Assembly (NCBI GenBank): GCA_007130265.1 | Contig: SLST01000358.1 | Location: 1-11,161 of the forward strand | Source of the DNA: Spirochaetales bacterium | GTDB lineage: Bacteria; Spirochaetota; Spirochaetia; DSM-27196; SLST01 | Length of the DNA: 11,161 nucleotides | Reading direction: 5' to 3' | Notes under the pieces: model-generated | Seen by the model: the letters and a program-made list of their open reading frames with translations, nothing else | Database searches by the model: none | What the model was told of the DNA's origin: nothing | Part shown: positions 1-6,052 of the stretch, piece by piece | How positions within the stretch are numbered: position 1 is the stretch's first letter | Layout: every line of letters begins with the position of its first letter | Made by a program: the position numbers and the translations under genes

Positions 1-166
1 CGTAACGGGTCCAGACCGTGATCGTGACCTGCTCGTCCACGATCGGATAGGTCCCGGGAGGATTCACCCTCACCGCCGTTGCGGCGGTGCGCTCGGTCTG
101 ACCCGCGGCCATGACCAGGACCGCGCTGACCGCGATCAGCGCCACTACAAGCAACACTTTTCTCAT
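1..166 (-). CDS. Extracellular solute-binding protein SBP-D, N-terminal fragment (cut by window edge)
   Basis: Only the first 55 codons are inside the window; the gene continues past position 1. I translated it by hand from the ATG at 166-164. It begins with two basic residues (MRK), a hydrophobic stretch of about 17 residues (LLVVALIAVSAVLVMAA), then GQTE and the motif NPPGTYPIVDE followed by VTITVWTRY. The same arrangement opens the three complete SBPs in this window, and it is closest to SBP-A (476-2185). The start is supported by an AAGGAGT ribosome-binding site and by a leader of which 26 bases are identical to that before SBP-A. By homology it is a CUT1-type sugar-binding protein exported by a signal peptide without a lipobox cysteine. 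It follows a strong terminator, so it probably belongs to a separate transcript. Frame integrity beyond residue 55 cannot be judged. Confidence 0.9.
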   Translation of the reverse strand, partial: MRKVLLVVALIAVSAVLVMAAGQTERTAATAVRVNPPGTYPIVDEQVTITVWTRY

Positions 167-228
167 ACGACACTCCTTATGTGTCTCACAGAACTCTTGG
201 GTTGCCCCCAAGCAGGTAACACCTGCTT
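167..228 (-). promoter_or_regulatory. Conserved 5' leader of SBP-D with hairpin and Shine-Dalgarno
   Basis: The segment next to the SBP-D start (167-192) matches 2186-2211 before SBP-A over 26 bases without a change. Further upstream, 210-228 forms a hairpin: AAGCAGG pairs with CCTGCTT around the loop TAACA (plus-strand spelling). The equivalent hairpin before SBP-A has the second pair changed from A-T to G-C on both sides, which suggests that the fold is selected. The ribosome-binding site AAGGAGT lies at 173-179. GTGTC (181-185) and GACAC (169-173) could pair and place it in a 7-base loop. It is a candidate RNA control element or operator; the ligand or protein is unknown. Confidence 0.55.
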
Positions 229-425
229 CTTTGTTTCGATGGAAGGGAACGATGAGCGCGGAACCGGTCGTGGAAGATAATCCTGTGATGAGGAGAACCG
301 CCGTGCGGCAATGCCATGATCACGACCATTCGGGCCGTCCATGCCTTTCGTACTACACCCGGATACCCGGTCTGCATAGCGGACGATTCTCAAGAAAGGA
401 GGACGTAGTTTGCGATCGACTCAAG
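229..425. other. Non-coding stretch without recognisable content
   Basis: Together with the SBP-D leader and the SBP-A terminator this makes a 309-base gap between SBP-A and SBP-D. I see no convincing coding frame and no clear -35/-10 pair on the minus strand, although a promoter for SBP-D is expected here because a terminator lies just upstream. A 9-base direct repeat, CTCAAGAAA, occurs at 389-397 and 420-428, the second copy running into the terminator T-tract. Its meaning is unknown. Confidence 0.4.
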
Positions 426-453
426 AAAAAGGCCCCCGGCGATGCCGGGGGCC
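426..453 (-). terminator. Rho-independent terminator of SBP-A
   Basis: A perfect 10-base-pair stem (431-440 with 444-453, plus-strand arms GGCCCCCGGC and GCCGGGGGCC) closes a 3-base loop. On the minus strand it is followed directly by TTTTT (430-426). It lies 22 bases past the stop codon of SBP-A and marks the end of the permease/SBP-A transcript. The orientation is unambiguous because the T-tract is only on the minus strand side. Confidence 0.93.
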
Positions 454-475
454 GCGTAATCGATAGACCAAAGGA

Positions 476-2185
476 CTAGTATCCTGCGGCCGTAAGAGTT
501 TCCTGCATGATCTGCACATAACGGTTCACTCCGGCTCGTTCGAGCTCAGTGACATAGGAGCGCCACTGCGCGTCGTTGTCTATGTCGCGAGCACCGGTCA
601 CGAACTCGGCGTAGAACTGCTCCACGAGCCCGGGCGCGCCGGATACGCCGATGATCAGCTGACGAACGTCGGCGAGCTCATCCTGCAGTTCATCTGCCAC
701 AACGAGCCCCGGCGGCATGTAGTGCTCGCCGCGGTACGGCTCGTACAGGTCTCGAGTCGCCTCGGCGAGGCGCCACTCCTGCTTCGTCGGGTCGTCGGCC
801 CATTCGGGCGGCATCGCGTTGCCGCCTCCGACCATCCACATTGGAGCGAGTCGACGCCAACCGTCCCAGAACCGGTCTTCGCCATAGGTCTGCTCTCGTA
901 TATGGACGTATTCGGCAATGGAGAAGTCGCGGGCGAGCAACTCGCCTGCTGCCTTCTCTTCTTCGGTCAACCAACGGTAATCGACATCCGGCCAGATCCA
1001 GTTGTTGCCAATCTCACGGTTCTCCACCGACTCGAAGAACCAGTCGTTCAGGCGAGCAATCACCTCCGCATTGCGCGACGTTGAAGAGATCACCGTGTGA
1101 TGTGAGACCGCGTACGGCCCGAAGACTGCCTGTCGGACGCCGGCCGGGCCCGCGAGCGGTGCGATCGGCTGGAAGTCGGCAAACCGGCCTGAACCGTCCC
1201 ATCCGTTGATCGAGAAAACGCCGTACCATCCAGCAGGAACCGCGCCAACGAGAGCCGGTCCCGGGCTCTCGACGCTGGCCCGCAGCTGACCGGCGTCCTG
1301 GGTGAACCAGTCCGGCTGCATAAGCCCTTCACGGTAGAGGCGCGCCATGTAGCGTACACCTTCGCGCCACTCATTCGTGTTTGCCACGAACGAGAGTCGT
1401 CCGCCGTCTCGCTTCAGGAAGTTTGCCGGATCCGTGTAGATGAACGAGCTCATGATATAGGGCGCAAGCGGCTGGGCGTTCCACGCGCCGGTTGCGGCCC
1501 CGGTCAACGGAATCGTGTCCGCACGACCGGTCCGGTTCGGATCGTCGTTCTTGAACGCCACGAGCATCCGGTAGAACTCTTCGGTCGTCTCGGGCACATC
1601 CAGTCCGAGCTCTTCGAGCCACGGCGTGTAGACCCACATCTTGCGGCTCATCGTGCAGTGGTAGCACGTGCCTTCGAGCGAGGGGAACGAGTACCGCTTG
1701 CCGTCCGGCATCACGAGCTGAGCCGCGTACGATGCGTCGCGTTCGAGCGTGGCCGAGAGTGCCGGCATCCAGTTCTCGATCAGATCATCCACGGGCATGA
1801 AGTTTCCGAACACCCCGTTCGTGAAGACCTCCTGACCACTCATGACTCCCTGAACCATGATGGTATCCGGCAGATCCCCACTCGCGAGAACCAGGTTCAA
1901 TCGTTCCTGCCACGCCTGTGCTTCGACGATGTCGACAAAACTCACGCGCACATTGGTCAGGTCTTCGAACCATGAGGTGAAGGCAGCATCCTGGTAGTTT
2001 CCGTCGGACTCTACCGCACCGTACCTGGTCATCACGTCGATCGTGACCAGCTCATCCACTATCGGATAGGTTCCCGGAGGGTTCACGGCGACGGCTGTCC
2101 CGGCCGCTCCCTCGGTCTGCCCGGCTGCCATGAGCAGGCCTGTGCTGACCGCGATCAGCGCGATACACAACAGTAATTTTCTCAT
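476..2185 (-). CDS. Extracellular solute-binding protein SBP-A of a CUT1 sugar ABC importer (LplA/LipO/AlgQ-like)
   Basis: This 569-residue protein should capture an oligosaccharide outside the cytoplasmic membrane and deliver it to the permease pair encoded just upstream. Residues 1-21 are a signal peptide (MRK, then a hydrophobic core ending LLMAA) followed by GQTE; no lipobox cysteine is present at the cleavage region. NPPGTYPIVDE opens the mature protein at about residue 35. Other landmarks are DLIENWMP (134-141), CYHC (174-177), WLEELGL (189-195) and a loop DPNRTGRAD (215-223) that resembles the EF-hand-like calcium site known from AlgQ proteins. The length fits the large 500-570 residue SBPs of this group. 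The start has AAGGAGT 7 bases upstream. The gene follows permease 2 by 98 bases and ends at a strong terminator. Over a 50-residue stretch around CYHC I counted 39 matches to SBP-C and 31 to SBP-B. The substrate is unknown. Confidence 0.93.
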   Translation of the reverse strand: MRKLLLCIALIAVSTGLLMAAGQTEGAAGTAVAVNPPGTYPIVDELVTIDVMTRYGAVESDGNYQDAAFTSWFEDLTNVRVSFVDIVEAQAWQERLNLVLASGDLPDTIMVQGVMSGQEVFTNGVFGNFMPVDDLIENWMPALSATLERDASYAAQLVMPDGKRYSFPSLEGTCYHCTMSRKMWVYTPWLEELGLDVPETTEEFYRMLVAFKNDDPNRTGRADTIPLTGAATGAWNAQPLAPYIMSSFIYTDPANFLKRDGGRLSFVANTNEWREGVRYMARLYREGLMQPDWFTQDAGQLRASVESPGPALVGAVPAGWYGVFSINGWDGSGRFADFQPIAPLAGPAGVRQAVFGPYAVSHHTVISSTSRNAEVIARLNDWFFESVENREIGNNWIWPDVDYRWLTEEEKAAGELLARDFSIAEYVHIREQTYGEDRFWDGWRRLAPMWMVGGGNAMPPEWADDPTKQEWRLAEATRDLYEPYRGEHYMPPGLVVADELQDELADVRQLIIGVSGAPGLVEQFYAEFVTGARDIDNDAQWRSYVTELERAGVNRYVQIMQETLTAAGY

Positions 2186-2245
2186 ACGACACTCCTTATG
2201 TGTCTCACAGAGTATGGGTTACCCCCAGGCAGGCAACACCTGCCT
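2186..2245 (-). promoter_or_regulatory. Conserved 5' leader of SBP-A with covarying hairpin
   Basis: This segment occupies most of the 98-base gap between permease 2 and SBP-A. The first 26 bases (2186-2211) are identical to the SBP-D leader, including the AAGGAGT ribosome-binding site. At 2227-2245 AGGCAGG pairs with CCTGCCT around CAACA; compared with the SBP-D copy one base pair is switched G-C for A-T on both arms. Between hairpin and ribosome-binding site lies GGGTTACCC (plus strand), a near palindrome whose copy in SBP-D is GGGTTGCCC. No promoter is obvious, so it may act within the permease transcript, for example in translation control or RNA stability. Confidence 0.55.
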
Positions 2246-2283
2246 TGTCCTTGTTCACGAGTTATTGAGGCGGAATCGCCGAG

Positions 2284-3219
2284 CTACCCCTTGATCGCGC
2301 CGATCATGACGCCGCGCACGAAGTACTTCTGCACGAAGGGATAGACGATGAGTACCGGCAGCGTCGCGATCACGATCAGCGCGTACTGCAGGAGCGCCTG
2401 CAGGAACTCACGCCGGGTCATCGCCTCGAGCTGCGCCTCGTCCATCGACTGCATGACCTCGTCGAGCATCCGCGGCTGGAACATGATGAGAATTTCCCGC
2501 AGGATCATCTGCAGCGGGAGCAGACTCCGCGAACGCAGGTAGATCAATGCGGGGAAGAAGCTGTTCCAGTGTCCCACCGCGTAGAAAAGCGAGATGACCG
2601 CGATGATCGGTCCGGAGAGCGGCACGACCACGGAGAGCAGGATGCGCGTGTTCGACGCGCCGTCGATCCGTGCCGAATCGTAGAGCTCCGCCGGGATCGT
2701 CACCTGCAGGAAGGTCCGCGTGATGATAACGTTCCACACGCCGATCGCCGTCGGCATGATCATCGCCGCTCGCGTGTTCAGGATCCCGAGGCTCCTCACG
2801 AGCAGGTAGAGCGGAATCAGACCGCCGGAGAAGAACATCGTGAAGGTGAAGAGGAACATGAGCGGATTGCGCCCGACGAAGTCCTTCCGCGAAAGCGGAT
2901 ACGCGACCATCATCGTGAGAATCACGTTGACGGTCGTACCGACCACCGCGTAGAAGATCGTGTTCCCGTATCCCATCCAGACGTCGTTGTACGCGAGCAC
3001 CGCTCGGTAGCCTTCCAGCGTCGGCCTGACCGGAAAGAGCCAGACCTCGCCGGCAAGCACCGCATAGGGGTCGCTGAAGGACGAGCTGAGGATGAACACC
3101 AACGGATAGAGCACGGCGAAAAACGCGATCGTGAGGAGGACGACATCCACGGTGAAGAACGCGCGGTCCTCTCTGCTGCTGCGAACCCGATTCTGCTTGA
3201 CCGTCGTCGAGTTTACCAT
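2284..3219 (-). CDS. Sugar ABC transporter permease 2 (LplC/YtcP-like, CUT1 family)
   Basis: This inner-membrane subunit of 311 residues forms one half of the import channel. Hydrophobic segments are visible at about 21-45, 85-107, 118-140, 150-168, 203-222 and 278-297, six in all, as expected. The cytoplasmic EAA loop that contacts the ATPase reads ELYDSARIDGAS (about 178-189) followed by a proline near residue 200. The C-terminus KYFVRGVMIGAIKG is characteristic of the LplC/YtcP group of oligosaccharide permeases (homologues: B. subtilis YtcP, sphingomonad AlgM2). Its ATG lies inside the end of permease 1 (7-base overlap, 3213-3219), with GGGGAG upstream as ribosome-binding site, so the two are translationally coupled and probably made in equal amounts. 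No frameshift or missing segment is seen. Confidence 0.95.
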   Translation of the reverse strand: MVNSTTVKQNRVRSSREDRAFFTVDVVLLTIAFFAVLYPLVFILSSSFSDPYAVLAGEVWLFPVRPTLEGYRAVLAYNDVWMGYGNTIFYAVVGTTVNVILTMMVAYPLSRKDFVGRNPLMFLFTFTMFFSGGLIPLYLLVRSLGILNTRAAMIMPTAIGVWNVIITRTFLQVTIPAELYDSARIDGASNTRILLSVVVPLSGPIIAVISLFYAVGHWNSFFPALIYLRSRSLLPLQMILREILIMFQPRMLDEVMQSMDEAQLEAMTRREFLQALLQYALIVIATLPVLIVYPFVQKYFVRGVMIGAIKG

Positions 3220-4178
3220 AGACTCGTCTCCCCGACCTTTCCGGCGACCTTGTTCACGATCAGCAGCAGCGTGAAGCTCACGACCGAAGCAAAGAGCCCG
3301 ATCGCCGCCGCGTACGAGAAGTTCGGTGAGGCCGCCGCGAGCCCTATCTTGTAGACGTAGGTCTGGATCACCTCCGAGACCCGGATGTTGAGACTGTTCT
3401 GCATCAGGAAGATCTTCTCGAACCCGACCGAAAGCATCTGACCCGACTGCAGGATCAGCAGGATCACGACGGTCGGGAGAATCGACGGAAAGTCCACGTG
3501 TCTGATTCGTTGCATCATCGTCGCCCCGTCAACCCGCGCAGCTTCGTGGAGCTCCGGGTCCACGCCGGCGAGCGCCGCGAGGTAGATGATGCTGCCCCAC
3601 CCCATGTGCTGCCAGACCCCGGACCACACGTAGACGTGGTAAAAGAGTCCCGGCTGGCCCATCCAGTTGATAGGCTCCAGACCCACGAGCCCGATGATGT
3701 TGTTCACGATCCCGTTTCGAAGCGCGAGCATCCGCAGCAGAATTCCGACCATGACGACCGTGGAGATGAAGTACGGCGCGTACGTGGTCATCTGCACCGT
3801 CTTCTTGTACCGAACGAAGGGACAGTAGTGCAGGAGAAAGGCCAGCATGATCGGGATCGGGAAACCGGCGAAGAGCTGGTAGACATTGATCACGATCGTG
3901 TTGCGCATCAACACGACGAACTGGTACGAGTTGAAGAATCTCGCGAAGTGCGAAATCCCGACCCACGGGCTGCCCCAGATCCCGAGCGCCGGGATGAACC
4001 GCTTGAATGCGATCTGTGCCCCGTACATAGGGATGTAGTGGAAAATGATGATATACGCGGTCGGGATCAGCGCGAGAAGGTACAGCTCCCAGTTGCGCGT
4101 GATGTTGCGCCACTTGGTCCGTCGAATGGACGCCCGTTGGGCGGCCGACGTTCCGCCCACGGCTTGTTGAGTACTCAT
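3213..4178 (-). CDS. Sugar ABC transporter permease 1 (LplB/YteP-like, CUT1 family)
   Basis: This 321-residue protein is the other channel half. The N-terminal cytoplasmic part is basic (residues 15-30) and leads into the first membrane segment ELYLLALIPTAYIIIFHYIP and the signature MYGAQIAFKRF, typical of LplB/YteP proteins. Further segments lie at about 86-115, 134-152, 181-205, 236-252 and 287-308. The EAA loop is HEAARVDGATMMQRIRHVDFP (about 211-231), with E212, G218 and P231 in the expected spacing. It is the first gene after an AT-rich gap carrying a candidate promoter. Its ribosome-binding site is weak (no AGGAGG-like block in the 20 bases before the ATG), yet no better in-frame start follows before the first membrane segment. 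No ATP-binding subunit is encoded in the window, as is common for this family, which often shares an MsmX-type ATPase. Confidence 0.95.
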   Translation of the reverse strand: MSTQQAVGGTSAAQRASIRRTKWRNITRNWELYLLALIPTAYIIIFHYIPMYGAQIAFKRFIPALGIWGSPWVGISHFARFFNSYQFVVLMRNTIVINVYQLFAGFPIPIMLAFLLHYCPFVRYKKTVQMTTYAPYFISTVVMVGILLRMLALRNGIVNNIIGLVGLEPINWMGQPGLFYHVYVWSGVWQHMGWGSIIYLAALAGVDPELHEAARVDGATMMQRIRHVDFPSILPTVVILLILQSGQMLSVGFEKIFLMQNSLNIRVSEVIQTYVYKIGLAAASPNFSYAAAIGLFASVVSFTLLLIVNKVAGKVGETSLW

Positions 4179-4202
4179 GAAATGCTTGTACTCTGCGCTC
4201 AG

Positions 4203-4224
4203 GAATAAGGGAAGCGGATTATTC
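4203..4224. repeat. Inverted repeat GAATAA-N10-TTATTC upstream of permease 1
   Basis: Six-base arms (4203-4208 and 4219-4224) match perfectly around a 10-base spacer. The element lies just downstream of the candidate -10 box (4225-4230), where a repressor would block transcription start or the RNA 5' end would begin. The arms are short and AT-rich, so chance is possible. Confidence 0.3.
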
Positions 4225-4252
4225 TTAATAAATAGAGACGTTCGTTAGGCAA
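4225..4252 (-). promoter_or_regulatory. Candidate sigma-70-type promoter for the permease genes
   Basis: On the minus strand TTGCCT (4252-4247) and TATTAA (4230-4225) are separated by 16 bases. Each matches the consensus at four positions out of six. The boxes sit in an AT-rich island within otherwise GC-rich DNA and would give a leader of roughly 40 bases before the permease 1 ATG. It would let the permeases be transcribed separately from SBP-B upstream. No terminator is visible after SBP-B, so read-through is also likely. Confidence 0.35.
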
Positions 4253-4257
4253 GCTCC

Positions 4258-4277
4258 AGATAATATTACCATTATCT
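4258..4277. repeat. Perfect inverted repeat AGATAAT-N6-ATTATCT, possible operator
   Basis: Seven-base arms (4258-4264 and 4271-4277) match perfectly around a 6-base centre. It lies immediately upstream of the candidate -35 box, a usual place for an activator site. A dyad of this kind suits a dimeric regulator more than an AraC protein, whose sites are usually direct repeats. It could also be an RNA hairpin at the end of the SBP-B transcript, but no T-tract follows. Confidence 0.4.
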
Positions 4278-4316
4278 CTACTATGGCCGCGCAGAGCGAC
4301 TCGATGCAGCCCACTA

Positions 4317-6032
4317 CTACTCGCCACCCTGCCCTGCGAGTGTCTGCTGCCAGATCGCGACGTACGCCTCCATCCCTGCTCTCCGGAGGTCTTCGATGTA
4401 CATCCGCCATTCACCGTCATTGTTGACGTCGCGTGAGCCCGTTACGAACGCGGCGTAGTATCGCGTCACAAGACCAGGGTCGCCGGATTCGCCAATCAAC
4501 GAGTGTGTGAGCTCGGCGAGTGTGTCCTGATGCTCTTCGGCCACGACAAGCCGCGGCGGAATGTGATGGTCAGCGCGGTATGGCTCGTACAGATCCCTGG
4601 TCGCCTCTGCCAGTCGCCACTCCTGCCGGGTTGGGTCGTCGGCCCACTCGAGCGGCATGGCGGTAACGTTCACGGCATCCCACTTGGGCGCCATTCGCCA
4701 CCAGCCCTCGATCGATCTTTCTGCGTGATACGTCCAGCCATCCCCGATTCCGATGTACTCGGCAGGGGAGCCGTCGCGTGACACCAGACCGAGCTGCCGT
4801 TCCGCGTCAGACAGCGAGCGGTAGTGCACGCCGTACTGCTCGAACCACTGGCCGAGCATCATGTTCTCGTACGACTCGTAGAACCAGTCGACCATCTGGG
4901 CAATCGCCCGGGGATGCCGGGCGCGAGGAGTGATGATGGTATGATAGTCGACGGCCGGCGGATAGTACGTCGTCTGGCGCACCCCGGATGGCCCGACGAG
5001 CGGCGCGATTGGATGATAGTCGGCGTACCTGCCGGTGGGACCGGCATTCACGGCGAATACCCCGTACCACCCGGCGGGGAACGCTCCAACGACTGGAACC
5101 GCCTGGTTCTCCACGATCGCCCGAAGCTGAGCCTGAGTCTGAACGAAGGATTCGGAGGCAAAGAGCCGTTCAGCGTAGAGACTGTTGATGTACCGCAGAC
5201 CCTCGCGCCACCGGTCGGTAGACGGCACGAATACGAGGTCTTCACCGTCGCGCATCAGAAAGGTCCGGGGATCGGTATAGACGAAGGAGTTCATGAGAAA
5301 CGGCATAAGCGGATGCCCGCGCCACCCGGTGATTGCAGCGGCAAGCGGGATCTCATCGCCCAGGCCGGTGCGGTTCGGATCTCCCGACGCGAAGGCCCGA
5401 AGCATGGCGTGGAACTCCTCCGTTGTCCCGGGCGCTTCGAGTCCGAGCTCCTCGAGCCATGGCCGGTAGACCCACATCTTCTCGCTCATCGCGCAGTGGT
5501 AACAGCCGGCCTCGAGCGACGGGAGGGCGTACCGTCTGCCGTTCGGCATGAACAGTTGCGCAGCGTATTCCGGGTACGCCTCGAGCAGCCGCTGCAGATT
5601 TGGCATGTTGCGCTCGATCAGGTCGTCCACGGCGATGAAGTTGCCTCGCAAGCCGTTGCTGTACACCATCTGCGCACTCAGAGGCAGCTGCTGGTTCATG
5701 AACACATCGGGCAAGTCGCCGGTCGCCAGCACGAGATTCAGTCGTTCGGCGGCGAGCGCCGCCTCGACAATCTCAACGAAGTTCAGCCTGATGTTGGTCA
5801 GCTCCTCGAACCAGCCGGTGAACGCCGCTCCGGCGTAATCTCCGTCGTGGGCCGCCTCCAGGTACTGGGTCCACACGCGAACCGTGATCGTCTCGTCGAC
5901 GATAGGATAGGTTCCCGGAGGGTTGACTCTGGTGGAAGCGGCGACCGACGGTTCGGGGGTCCCTCCGGCAACGGCAAGCCCCGCCAGTACAGTATGGATC
6001 ATGACGGTCAGGACGAAATCTCTTATGCCCAT
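4317..6032 (-). CDS. Extracellular solute-binding protein SBP-B (divergent paralogue, LplA/LipO/AlgQ-like)
   Basis: This 571-residue paralogue of SBP-A and SBP-C is presumably another carbohydrate receptor for the same permeases. The shared landmarks are NPPGTYPIVDE (38-48), the region around FMPNGRRY, CYHC (177-180), WLEELGLEAP and the loop DPNRTGLGDE (218-227), which keeps the acidic end seen in AlgQ calcium sites. The C-terminal segment ADDPTRQEWRLAEATRDLYEPYR is also shared. It differs at both ends: the signal peptide begins MGIRDF, has only one basic residue before the core and ends VAGGTPE rather than AAGQTE, and the protein ends GQGGE instead of AAGY. AGGAGG lies 7 bases before the ATG. 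The regulator gene ends 20 bases upstream, so the two share a transcript. Its divergence suggests a different ligand range or a role as signal-receptor partner of the regulator; that role is speculation. Confidence 0.92.
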   Translation of the reverse strand: MGIRDFVLTVMIHTVLAGLAVAGGTPEPSVAASTRVNPPGTYPIVDETITVRVWTQYLEAAHDGDYAGAAFTGWFEELTNIRLNFVEIVEAALAAERLNLVLATGDLPDVFMNQQLPLSAQMVYSNGLRGNFIAVDDLIERNMPNLQRLLEAYPEYAAQLFMPNGRRYALPSLEAGCYHCAMSEKMWVYRPWLEELGLEAPGTTEEFHAMLRAFASGDPNRTGLGDEIPLAAAITGWRGHPLMPFLMNSFVYTDPRTFLMRDGEDLVFVPSTDRWREGLRYINSLYAERLFASESFVQTQAQLRAIVENQAVPVVGAFPAGWYGVFAVNAGPTGRYADYHPIAPLVGPSGVRQTTYYPPAVDYHTIITPRARHPRAIAQMVDWFYESYENMMLGQWFEQYGVHYRSLSDAERQLGLVSRDGSPAEYIGIGDGWTYHAERSIEGWWRMAPKWDAVNVTAMPLEWADDPTRQEWRLAEATRDLYEPYRADHHIPPRLVVAEEHQDTLAELTHSLIGESGDPGLVTRYYAAFVTGSRDVNNDGEWRMYIEDLRRAGMEAYVAIWQQTLAGQGGE

Positions 6033-6052
6033 GTCGTGCCTCCTGGTCCTCC

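Noticed and set aside
395..466. Plus-strand AAAGGAGG followed at 7 bases by a TTG start and an 18-codon frame
   Set aside because: The frame runs through the minus-strand terminator hairpin and yields an arginine-rich peptide determined by the hairpin. The ribosome-binding-site match is probably chance.
2269..2280. GGCG-GAAT-CGCC hairpin just after permease 2 as a terminator
   Set aside because: The stem has four pairs and no T-tract follows on the minus strand.
2569..3354. 261-codon plus-strand frame opposite the permeases
   Set aside because: The composition is dominated by R, D, H and E, as produced by reading membrane-protein codons on the other strand. It also runs across the overlap of two well-supported permease genes.
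4141..4152. GGCCGACGTTCC near the permease 1 start as a further copy of the CCGACG operator
   Set aside because: It lies inside the permease 1 coding sequence as a single copy, without a phased partner.
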